A stretch of DNA of 32,994 nt, from contig JAHEZD010000071.1 of NCBI GenBank assembly GCA_023251255.1, forward strand, positions 1-32,994, written 5' to 3'. This DNA is from Chitinophagaceae bacterium (lineage in GTDB: Bacteria; Bacteroidota; Bacteroidia; Chitinophagales; Chitinophagaceae). Positions 1 through 7,383 of this stretch are shown one piece after another. How positions within the stretch are numbered: the first letter of the stretch is position 1; the number at the start of each line of letters is the position of its first letter. The notes under the pieces are model-generated. The model was not told the DNA's origin, did no database searches, and worked only from the letters and a program-made list of their open reading frames with translations. Made by a program: the position numbers and the translations under genes.

Positions 1-1520
1 AAGCGCAATACTATGACATCATCATTCCCATCGGGACCACTATTGCTGCCGTCGCCATGTATCTGGCCGGCTACAATATGGGGCTTCACCACAGGCAGGT
101 GTGTGATGGCCTGGTCTATTTCCATGGTATGTGTTCCTGAGCTTACAGACCATGCAGCGAGGGATGCACCGTTGTTGGTCATTTCCCTCAGTTCACTCCT
201 AGGGTAACCGGAGCCGCTTGTGGTGGAACCTCCTGTATTCGATTGAAAGATTACCCCGGTATTTGTTGCGTTGTTCTTGAAATACGGGTCAATGGAATAG
301 GTGGCCAGTGCAGGTTGCGTTACTTCAATGGCATTGCCTGTCTGGGTTCCATTGGCATCGATTGGGATGGTGACTTTCCAGTTAGTCAGGTTCAGGATAT
401 CTGCAGGGTAGCTAGGTGTTACTGTGGTAGCAGATGCTTCGGCACTGTAAGCACTGTTTCCTGCCGCATTGTAGGAACGTATCCTATAGAAGTAGGTGGT
501 ACCTGCTGTGAGGCCGGTATTGCTGTAGGTGGTGGTATTGGCGGCCTGGTTGCTTACAATTTCGGCATAGGTGCCACCTGAGCCAGTTTTGCGTTCAATT
601 TTGAAGCCTGTTTCGTTGCTGCTGTTATCGGCCCAAGTTAAATTGATGGTTGTTCCACTTGCTGTAGCTGTTAAGGTGGATGGTGCTGCGGGCACACTTA
701 CCGTAGTGGCAGAAACCTCTGCTGTATAGCTGCTGTTACCAGCAGCATTGTAGGAACGCAGGCGATAAAAATAAGTGGTGGCTGCGGTGAGTCCATTATC
801 AGCATAGGTGGTGGCATTGGCGGCAATGGATGAGGCAATTTCAGCATAGGTACCGCCTGAACCGGTTTTCCGTTCCAGTTTGAAGCCTGTTTCATCGGTG
901 CTATTGTCTGTCCATGTAAGGTTGATGGACAGGCCGCTGGCTGTTGCACCCAAGCTTGATGGTGCTGCTGGTGGCGTTGCACCAGCTCCCGCTTCTTCCA
1001 ATGTAAAATCATCGAACCTTCCAGTGCCGCCGTTGTAGGCACCGTAAATGGTGATGGATGTAGCGGTTCCTGAATTGAAGTTGACGGTTTGCTGCACAAA
1101 GCCAGTGGTTGGGTTGGCACTTACACTTCCCAAGACTGTTGAACCAGCTTTTGCGCCCAATGTTCCTTTTTGGTACAACCATGCTTTCAATACGTAATCC
1201 GTATTGGCATTGACGGTAACGGTCTGTTCAATCTTATCGCCAGTTGAGCCAAGCTTGGCAGATTTTGTACCTGAATGCTTGTCGCTTGTTGAAATAGCAA
1301 ACAGGTTCGGGTCGCCCCAGTCTGTTTTATCGCTTTCAAAACCCGGATTGGAAATGGTGATGGTTACCACTTGGTCTGATGTCATTTGCCCATTCGCTAC
1401 TTGAGTTGGAGGCTTGGTGTCATCTTTGATTTGTTTGGAACAGGAAAGGATGAAGAGGAGCATGCATAGGATTCCATACTTCAGCGCAGGAAGTAGTAAC
1501 TGCCTTGTGTTTTTTTTCAT
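1..1520 (-). CDS. Modular PL7 alginate lyase lipoprotein (C-terminus beyond window)
   Basis: This reading frame starts at the ATG at 1520 and stays open for 506 codons to the window edge, so the C-terminus is missing. Residues 1-27 form a lipoprotein signal ending in LFILSC, with Cys27 as the lipidation site. Residues ~52-177 look like a beta-sandwich carbohydrate-binding module (NPGFE start, RFDDFTLEE end). Two fibronectin type III domains follow (~183-275 and ~277-368). From ~373 a polysaccharide lyase family 7 domain begins: LNLTNWKVTIP, then YPRSELREM (441-447) and QIH (486-488), which are family motifs. The QIH His is catalytic in the family, and QIH rather than QVH is often linked to guluronate-rich alginate. 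The catalytic Tyr should lie outside the window. The product probably cleaves alginate by beta-elimination at the cell envelope. KDD shortly after Cys27 could be a surface-export signal (weak). No SusC/SusD or other lyase is visible nearby. Confidence 0.88.
   Translation of the reverse strand, partial: MKKNTRQLLLPALKYGILCMLLFILSCSKQIKDDTKPPTQVANGQMTSDQVVTITISNPGFESDKTDWGDPNLFAISTSDKHSGTKSAKLGSTGDKIEQTVTVNANTDYVLKAWLYQKGTLGAKAGSTVLGSVSANPTTGFVQQTVNFNSGTATSITIYGAYNGGTGRFDDFTLEEAGAGATPPAAPSSLGATASGLSINLTWTDNSTDETGFKLERKTGSGGTYAEIASSIAANATTYADNGLTAATTYFYRLRSYNAAGNSSYTAEVSATTVSVPAAPSTLTATASGTTINLTWADNSSNETGFKIERKTGSGGTYAEIVSNQAANTTTYSNTGLTAGTTYFYRIRSYNAAGNSAYSAEASATTVTPSYPADILNLTNWKVTIPIDANGTQTGNAIEVTQPALATYSIDPYFKNNATNTGVIFQSNTGGSTTSGSGYPRSELREMTNNGASLAAWSVSSGTHTMEIDQAITHLPVVKPHIVAGQIHGDGSNSGPDGNDDVIVLR
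417..974 (-). repeat. Tandem duplicated fibronectin type III modules in the alginate lyase gene
   Basis: Two consecutive units of about 279 bp (roughly 696-974 and 417-692) encode near-identical FN3 domains. Shared phrases such as LTW-DNS--ETGFK-ERKTGSGGTYAEI recur exactly 93 residues apart. The DNA is also clearly similar between copies, which points to a fairly recent intragenic duplication rather than two old domains. Confidence 0.8.
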
Positions 1521-1769
1521 TTGTTGCAATTGTTAGTGGTGAATAAAACGCTTCATAGGTAAGCTTGCAAGGAAGGTTATAATCAACCACATCAAGAAGA
1601 CAATTGGGGAGGGTTCACGGAGTACATAGAGGCATTCTTTTTTCTAACTGTTTTGCATAGGCTGCCTCCGACAGGTTAGCAAGACAGATTCTTTGTGGAG
1701 GATGGAAGAAGGCGCAATCCTTTTGAAATTATGCTTCGGGCAACCGGCTGGCGCATTCTTGATAGGCTT

Positions 1770-1802
1770 CTTACTTTTTTGTCATCGCCACAAGAAAGTA
1801 AG
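1770..1802. repeat. 13-bp stem-loop in intergenic DNA
   Basis: The left arm CTTACTTTTTTGT (1770-1782) and right arm ACAAGAAAGTAAG (1790-1802) pair completely, with one T-G wobble, around a 7-nt loop. It is followed on + by AAAAAAA rather than T, and on the minus strand it is not placed just after a gene, so a simple terminator role is not obvious. It may be a copy of a dispersed intergenic repeat. Confidence 0.55.
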
Positions 1803-1927
1803 GCAAAAAAAGTCTAGGCAAACACGACGGCTCCGCCCGTTTTGCCTTGCCAGCGCCGCCCTAAGTGCAGCCCGCTGTGTTTTATTGTTGGATGATTGGA
1901 CTTTTTGGAGTGCTTACGTACATGGGC

Positions 1928-1961
1928 GAGTGGAGTGCATCTTCCAGCACTGCATCCACTC
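1928..1961. repeat. Imperfect inverted repeat (11-12 bp arms) in intergenic DNA
   Basis: GAGTGGAGTGCA (1928-1939) pairs with TGCATCCACTC (1951-1961) with a single-base bulge. An alternative inner pairing AGTGC/GCACT exists in the same stretch. There is no adjacent T-tract. Confidence 0.4.
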
Positions 1962-2149
1962 CTTTGAAAAAATATGTCCTGCATTTTTTCAATCCCGCCA
2001 AGGCGGAACCGAAGCGGCTGAGGTGCTCTAGAAATCCGTTTCGCAGATGATGGACAGATAGGCTGTATTGTTTATAGCGGGACCGATTTTCGATGTGGCT
2101 TGAATGTCTTTTATATAGGATTTGAAACAATTGGTTTTAATGAGAATGA

Positions 2150-2716
2150 TCATTGTGCAGCCATATCCTTATGCTTGAAGAATTGGCGTATAGAACTTAA
2201 GGCCCTTGACATGTGGGTCTTTACCGTTAGTGGGGACAATGATAGCAGTGCACCAATTTGTTCATAGGACAATTCATGCTCCCTTGCTAAAATATATACC
2301 GTTTTCTGCTGCACAGAAAGTTCCTGTATGGCCTGCTGTACCAGCTCCAAGTATTGGGCACCCCTGATTTTGTAATCCGTATCGTTTGCTGTTCGCAGCA
2401 AATCCTTTGTGAATTTCTTAATGGCAATGGTTTCGTTTGCACGTTTCTTCAGGTGATTGAGTATGGCATGTTTGGTAACCGTGCGAAGCCAGGCTTCAGG
2501 GGAATTGAGCCCCTCTATTTTTTCCCTATTGGACCAAAGTTTCAAAAACACTTCCTGGAGAATTTCCTCAGCAGCATCCGATGCCTTCAAGTACAGGAGT
2601 GCCAATCTATAGACCTTGTTACTGTACTGGTTGAATATTAATTGGAATGAGCCTGCATCTTCATGAGAAGGTTCAGCTAGTGGTAGATGGGCACCCTTGT
2701 TCCTGTTAAAATCCAT
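2150..2716 (-). CDS. ECF RNA polymerase sigma-70 factor, Bacteroidota type
   Basis: The 188-residue protein has the two-domain ECF layout. Region 2 is at ~22-90 (FNQYSNKVYRLALLYL, AEEILQEVFLKLW, SPEAWLRTVTKHAILNHLKKR). Region 4 is at ~120-180 (LVQQAIQELSVQQKTVYILAREHELSYEQIG followed by a helix-turn-helix ending LSPLTVKTHMSRAL). It should direct RNA polymerase to a small regulon. In Bacteroidota such factors usually sit beside a FecR-type anti-sigma factor and a SusC/SusD pair. Neither is present here: the next gene downstream is the alginate lyase after 629 bp. A functional link to the lyase is possible but is inference only. Confidence 0.93.
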   Translation of the reverse strand: MDFNRNKGAHLPLAEPSHEDAGSFQLIFNQYSNKVYRLALLYLKASDAAEEILQEVFLKLWSNREKIEGLNSPEAWLRTVTKHAILNHLKKRANETIAIKKFTKDLLRTANDTDYKIRGAQYLELVQQAIQELSVQQKTVYILAREHELSYEQIGALLSLSPLTVKTHMSRALSSIRQFFKHKDMAAQ

Positions 2717-2904
2717 ATGGCTTCATTTTGTATAATGGGAATACTTATTGTATCCCTTACATAAATGAAGCAAGCATTGATATAAAGATGTTCAGGTTCA
2801 GCAACATGAAAATAATGAATTAGTCAAAGAAGCAAAATCTTTTATCTTCCTTCTTCATACTCAGTAGCTTATCTTTTGACAAAGCGAAAATAGGCAGCCA
2901 TATA

Positions 2905-2932
2905 AAAAGGGTCCTTGTACAAGGACCCTTTT
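2905..2932 (-). terminator. Rho-independent terminator of the PorP/SprF operon
   Basis: This is a perfect 28-bp palindrome whose GC-rich arms are GGGTCCTTG/CAAGGACCC. It lies 27 bp past the stop of the minus-strand PorP/SprF gene and is followed by a run of five T on the minus strand. Since the A/T ends are symmetric it could also act on + transcripts. Confidence 0.85.
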
Positions 2933-2959
2933 AACTAATCAACATTCATAGGAGTAGAA

Positions 2960-3856
2960 TTAGTTTCTGAAAAAGTACCTCAACATAAACTCGTGTGCAT
3001 TGGTATAGGAATTTGAGATATCACTTGGGTTGTTGTAGATGTTAAAGGCGTAGTCCATTACAATGTTCTTTGTGAGGTTGAGGCCAGCACCCACATTGGC
3101 ATTGCCTGTGGCACTGATGCCTACTGATGCCGAGAACACATTTTCCAGCCTGTATTTTGCTGCAAAGTTGTATTCGGTTGTTGCATTGGGCAGGTAGATA
3201 ATCAAGAAGCTTGGTGTAACTGTACTGGTTTCGTCCAGATTCATCTTGTAAGAACCATGCATGTAATAATGCCTGTACAACCGGGCTTCCTGGTTCCTTA
3301 CGAGGCTTCCTGTATAGTTGTTCTGTTTTGTTTGCAAGAGTTGTGCTACAGAGGCACCTAATTGTAGCCTATCGTTGGTATAGGATATACCAAAGCCTGC
3401 ATCGTACTTGAAACTGTTGTTCTTGTTGCCTATAGCTGGGTCGTTACCCAATGTTTCAGCAAGTTTTGCAGTGTTGATGGAGAACTGCTGGAACCTGTTT
3501 TCAATTCCCAAAGAGAGGGTGGAATTGTCCTTGAACAGGATGTGCTTGGCAACAGACAATGAGATGCCGGTCCTGGAAGTGGGGCCTGTTTTATCATTAA
3601 AAACATTGCCGCTGATACCCATTTTATGCTTTGGCAAATTGAATGAACCAAATACGGTTACCGTTTTGGGGGCATCGTCCAAACTGCTCCATTGTGTCCT
3701 GTAATTGGCGCCTATAAAATCGTGTTCGCCCACACCTGCAAGTGATGGGTTATGTATTACCCCCTGTAGTTCATAGAATGCGGAGGTTTGCAATTGCTGT
3801 GCCGATAGTTTACCAGTGGCAGCGAAAAACAGTATGATGATTGTTATGCGTTTCAT
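2960..3856 (-). CDS. PorP/SprF family type IX secretion membrane protein
   Basis: The 298-residue protein has a signal peptide (MKRITIIILFFAATGKLSAQ) and the family's N-terminal pattern: QTSAFYELQGVIHNPSLAG, then NYRTQWSSLDDAPKTVTVFGSF. The rest is alternating amphipathic strands ending in an aromatic residue (EFMLRYFFRN), as expected of an outer-membrane beta-barrel. In gliding Bacteroidota, SprF-like proteins are needed for export or surface attachment of specific type B-CTD cargo, and the partner genes are adjacent. Here the gene starts 19 bp after the stop of such a cargo gene (3876-7259), so the two are almost certainly an operon, and a strong terminator follows. The specific partnership is inferred from context. 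Confidence 0.93.
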   Translation of the reverse strand: MKRITIIILFFAATGKLSAQQLQTSAFYELQGVIHNPSLAGVGEHDFIGANYRTQWSSLDDAPKTVTVFGSFNLPKHKMGISGNVFNDKTGPTSRTGISLSVAKHILFKDNSTLSLGIENRFQQFSINTAKLAETLGNDPAIGNKNNSFKYDAGFGISYTNDRLQLGASVAQLLQTKQNNYTGSLVRNQEARLYRHYYMHGSYKMNLDETSTVTPSFLIIYLPNATTEYNFAAKYRLENVFSASVGISATGNANVGAGLNLTKNIVMDYAFNIYNNPSDISNSYTNAHEFMLRYFFRN

Positions 3857-3875
3857 TTTAGTATTGTTTTTTTGA

Positions 3876-6800
3876 TTACCTCAATATTGTTAGGCTGCCT
3901 TTCATTACCAATGTTTTCCCATTGATCAACTCATAGGTCAAGGCATAATAGTAGGTACCATCGGGCAAAGGTTCATTTTTATAGGTACCATCCCAATCGT
4001 TTTGATAGTTGTCGTTTTTGTACACGGTATTGCCATACCTGTTGTACACTACGGCTGCTACTTTAAGGGTACATGCACCGGCGCTAGTGGCAAGCCACTT
4101 ATCGTTGATGCCATCATTGTTTGGCGTGAATGCGGCCATTGGTTTAATACAATAAGGGATAACGGTTATGGATACATCATCTGTGGAGGTGCAACTGTTA
4201 TTGTCAACCACTTTCAATGTGTAAGTGGTGCTTGTATTGGGTGTGGCCAATGGTGTGTATGTATTTGCACCAACTAAGTTGCCGAAAGGTGTCCAGGTAA
4301 TGGTACCTGCACCACCGGAACCGTTCAATGTAACTGCATCTCCCTGCACAATTGTTTTATCTGGACCAGCACTGATGATTGGGTTTGCCTTGATATTAAT
4401 TGGGATTGTCTTTGTTCTTACACAACCATTCAATGAAGCTGTAACTGTGTAAGAAGTATTGCTATTTGCTGTTGCTGTTGGGTTGCTTATGGATGTGCTG
4501 CTTAATCCGGATGGAGGGGCCCATGTATAGGTGGCAGATGCTGCACTCGTTGCTACTAAAGGTACCGGTGCACCAGCACAAACTGTAGTATCAACGGCAG
4601 GTGTAGTAGTTAGTGTTAAGTTATCAGTAAAGCCTACATTGATGGTTTTGGTCAACGTGCCACAGAAAGCATCTTTAATGGTTACCGTTTTTACACCTTG
4701 TGTTAAACCAGTAAATGTATTGGACGACTGGAATGGACCACCATTGATACTGTAAGTATAAGGGGCCAACCCGCCTGTGGTATTTAGCGTAATGCTACCA
4801 GCAGTTAAATTGGTGCAAGTGGTACCTACAACTGTTGGTGCTGCATTCACCCTAACATTCAAGGTATCCCCAAACTCCATAATGGAACTAACACCACCCG
4901 TAATACTCAACGTTCCTATAAACAATTTCCTATTGGCAAAAGGAATGGCTGCAGGTACAGCGCGTGGAGCAAAACCAAGTGCATTGTGGATATTGCCATG
5001 GGGTGCAACTTCCATCCGCCAAGTGGCGCCACCATCATTGGTTATATACATCACATTGCCACCAACCACATAACCATTGTTGGCATCGGAGAATAAAATA
5101 TTGGTCATATTCCCTTGACCAAATGCTGGGATATTACCAGTTATATCTGTCCAAGTGGCCCCACCATCTATCGTTTTGTACACCCTTTTAACAGCAGCAC
5201 TGGTAAACATATTACCTGCAACAAATACTGTGTTGTCATCCAATGCACAAATACCAGTATAGCTAACTGTGGTGCTAGTAAAACCAGGAGGACCATAGTT
5301 CAATGCTGGAAAAGGACTGATATTGGTCCATGTAAGCCCACCATCAATTGTTTTGTACACTGCATTCCTTGTGCCTGAAACATAACCAATATTACGGCTG
5401 GGGAAAGCCATCTTGTTAATGGCAGGTGCTGTAAATGCAGGTGTGGTAGTGGTTACAGCAATATCAATTGCTTGCCAGGTAACTCCATTGTTCACTGAAC
5501 GGAAAAAGGAAGATTTCCTACTGGCTGTTGGTAGAACAGATGCATAACCCACTGCATACACGGTATCATTGCCAATGCCTACAATATCATTCATTTGATA
5601 ATTGAAGTCGGAATAGATGGGGTCCAATGTTGTTGCCTGGTCTACGGAACGGTAAAGCGTACCATTGGTCACAGCAAAATAGGCTTTATTCAACTTTGTA
5701 TAATGGAAGCCATTAATGCTGTAGAAAGAACTTATAAAATCTGCCCTGTCCTTATTAATCCAGTTATTGCCCCCATCAATTGTTACAGCAATTTGCCCAC
5801 CTCCGACAACCATACCATTGCCACAATCAACAAAATCAACTTTGTTGCCAGTGCTCCCTACCCATACATAGGTACTGTTTAAGGAACCTCCTGGAATGGA
5901 GTCTGCTACTACACCTCCAGTTCCCATGGTAACCAGTTTTCCATTGGGTAAAAAATCTAATGCCCATGTTGAAAAGGCACTATAGCTTCTGCCTTGTGGC
6001 AAGCTGTTTTCACGTACCCAGTTCCTTCCTGTATCAACAGAGGTCCATAATGCCCCAGCTCCTGCAGCAGTATATAGCTTACCATTGCTTGCCCTCTTCA
6101 AATGGTATGGATTGGATGCTGCCAATACCTGTACAAGAGGTACTGAAGGATAACCAAATGGGGTACCACTAAAGCCTGTATTCAATATTTCATACTTCCC
6201 TTTTTCGTACACGGTAGGTCTGTTAATATTCTGCGTGCTGTCATTTTTACCTGTACGGATCCTTACAACTACATTGTTATTAAATGACATCATTACAATT
6301 AATGAGTCGTTAATGATATTCAGGGCACGGAACTGCTGAACAGTCTGGGTAACGTTGCCATATTTTTGAGAACAATTAAAGGGAGCAGCCGCAGGAAAAC
6401 CAGTATATCCCAATCTTTCTTTACTGATAGAGTAATCTGTAAGTACCCCATTTTCAAATTTCCATAACAGGCTGGCATTATGAGAAGTAGTTGTAAAAGC
6501 AGTACCAGTGCCAACACAGTTTGTAGTAGAAGCGTTAGAGGGGATATTCAAACTTGGAAAATGACTGAAACCACCACCGCATATATAGCCAACACCTGTA
6601 TTAGAGAACTGTATTCTCTGAATTTCTTTTGCTTTTGCGTCGATTGCCAAATCAATAGGAGGATAGTTTGGATTATTTATATAGCCAACTTTAGAGGTTC
6701 CATTGGAAACTGGTGCAGCCAATGAATCCCAAGTGCTGCCACCGTTTTTGGTGAAATATACTTTAGGTATGGAATCCAGTGTGTTCCATTGACCTCCAAT

Positions 6801-7259
6801 ATAACCAGTATCCTTGTTCAGGAACCAGCAGGTGTTGATGCTTTTTGAATTTGCATACAAGGGCGTATTCAAAAAGGTCCAGTTCTGACCAGCATTGGTG
6901 GTTTTTGCCATCATGCCATTGGAACCTACTGCATAAGCAACGTTTGCTGAAGCAATATGCACGTCATTAAATGAGCCACTTGTTACCAAACCAGCAGGTG
7001 ATGTAAAAGTAAAAGGGCCGTAAGTCCATTTGGCACCGCCATCAGTTGTTCTGGCAATACCACCATTGGCCCCTACTGCAATACCAAAATTGTTGTCATA
7101 AAATTGAACATCCTGCACGGTAAATCCAAATTGCTTGGGATCGCTGAACCTCCATTTATCTGTTCGGTAGTCACTTTGTGACATGGAAGAAATAGAGACC
7201 AGAGACAGCATTAGCAGCAGTAAGCAATAATGCATTCTCATTGAGCGAAGCTTGTTCAT
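3876..7259 (-). CDS. T9SS type B surface protein with BNR/YCF48-like repeats and SprB repeat
   Basis: The 1127-residue protein begins with a signal peptide; the start at 7259 or an internal Met at residue 7 are both possible. Residues ~30-800 contain about a dozen propeller-like repeats of the form (T)DGG-TW preceded by GYAVG or VFVAG (for example ARTTDGGAKW, YKTIDGGATWTDI, YITNDGGATW), like YCF48/BNR beta-propeller repeats. A SprB-type repeat follows at ~810-880 (GGLAPYTYSINGGPFQSSNTF), then two Ig-like modules. The last ~90 residues are a gliding-motility-type C-terminal domain (AAFTPNNDGINDKW, VYNRYGNTVYK, WDGTYKNEPLPDGTYYY), the type B T9SS sorting signal. It is probably a secreted, cell-surface adhesin or structural protein. 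No enzymatic domain is evident. It heads an operon with the PorP/SprF gene and is divergent from another type B protein at 7384. Confidence 0.92.
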   Translation of the reverse strand: MNKLRSMRMHYCLLLLMLSLVSISSMSQSDYRTDKWRFSDPKQFGFTVQDVQFYDNNFGIAVGANGGIARTTDGGAKWTYGPFTFTSPAGLVTSGSFNDVHIASANVAYAVGSNGMMAKTTNAGQNWTFLNTPLYANSKSINTCWFLNKDTGYIGGQWNTLDSIPKVYFTKNGGSTWDSLAAPVSNGTSKVGYINNPNYPPIDLAIDAKAKEIQRIQFSNTGVGYICGGGFSHFPSLNIPSNASTTNCVGTGTAFTTTSHNASLLWKFENGVLTDYSISKERLGYTGFPAAAPFNCSQKYGNVTQTVQQFRALNIINDSLIVMMSFNNNVVVRIRTGKNDSTQNINRPTVYEKGKYEILNTGFSGTPFGYPSVPLVQVLAASNPYHLKRASNGKLYTAAGAGALWTSVDTGRNWVRENSLPQGRSYSAFSTWALDFLPNGKLVTMGTGGVVADSIPGGSLNSTYVWVGSTGNKVDFVDCGNGMVVGGGQIAVTIDGGNNWINKDRADFISSFYSINGFHYTKLNKAYFAVTNGTLYRSVDQATTLDPIYSDFNYQMNDIVGIGNDTVYAVGYASVLPTASRKSSFFRSVNNGVTWQAIDIAVTTTTPAFTAPAINKMAFPSRNIGYVSGTRNAVYKTIDGGLTWTNISPFPALNYGPPGFTSTTVSYTGICALDDNTVFVAGNMFTSAAVKRVYKTIDGGATWTDITGNIPAFGQGNMTNILFSDANNGYVVGGNVMYITNDGGATWRMEVAPHGNIHNALGFAPRAVPAAIPFANRKLFIGTLSITGGVSSIMEFGDTLNVRVNAAPTVVGTTCTNLTAGSITLNTTGGLAPYTYSINGGPFQSSNTFTGLTQGVKTVTIKDAFCGTLTKTINVGFTDNLTLTTTPAVDTTVCAGAPVPLVATSAASATYTWAPPSGLSSTSISNPTATANSNTSYTVTASLNGCVRTKTIPINIKANPIISAGPDKTIVQGDAVTLNGSGGAGTITWTPFGNLVGANTYTPLATPNTSTTYTLKVVDNNSCTSTDDVSITVIPYCIKPMAAFTPNNDGINDKWLATSAGACTLKVAAVVYNRYGNTVYKNDNYQNDWDGTYKNEPLPDGTYYYALTYELINGKTLVMKGSLTILR

Positions 7260-7383
7260 AAATGAAAACGTTTTGGTTTTGGAATAATTGATGGAGCAAG
7301 ATTAATACATCATTCAAGCGGTGCTTGTAGAACTAATTCTACAAGCCAAGGAATATGGAAGATTGAATATTGTATCCTGAAAT
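7260..7383. promoter_or_regulatory. Divergent promoter region of two T9SS surface-protein genes
   Basis: This 124-bp spacer lies between start codons on opposite strands. It contains the perfect inverted repeat described separately. On the minus strand TAATCTTG (7297-7304) is one base off the Bacteroidota TAnnTTTG -7 element and is 37 nt from the ATG. No clear -7 element is seen for the + gene. Confidence 0.45.
7323..7346. promoter_or_regulatory. Perfect 10-bp inverted repeat, candidate operator
   Basis: GCTTGTAGAA (7323-7332) and TTCTACAAGC (7337-7346) are exact reverse complements separated by CTAA. The site lies in the shared regulatory spacer, 38 bp before the + start and 64 bp before the - start. 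There is no T-tract, so it is not a terminator. A dimeric regulator such as the NarL-type protein encoded at 11016 could bind here (inference). Confidence 0.5.

Larger units (their letters stand above)
1521..2149. other. 629-bp intergenic region with hairpins, no credible gene
   Basis: Open frames exist here (for example 1693-2031 on +) but their products are rich in Arg, Cys, Lys and Phe with no family features, and hairpins run through them, so I read the region as non-coding. It holds a strong stem-loop at 1770-1802 and an imperfect one at 1928-1961. A 10-bp palindrome, AATGATCATT, spans the sigma factor stop codon at 2145-2154. The region includes the 5' flank of the alginate lyase gene and the 3' flank of the sigma factor gene. 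I could not identify a TAnnTTTG element upstream of the lyase. Confidence 0.5.

Noticed and set aside
1693-2031. Open + strand frame of 112 codons in the left intergenic region
   Set aside because: The product is basic and Cys/Phe-rich with no family features, and two hairpins run through the frame; it looks like a chance opening in structured non-coding DNA.
2140-2160. AATGATCATT palindrome as the sigma factor terminator
   Set aside because: It is AT-rich, overlaps the stop codon and has no T-tract on the minus strand.
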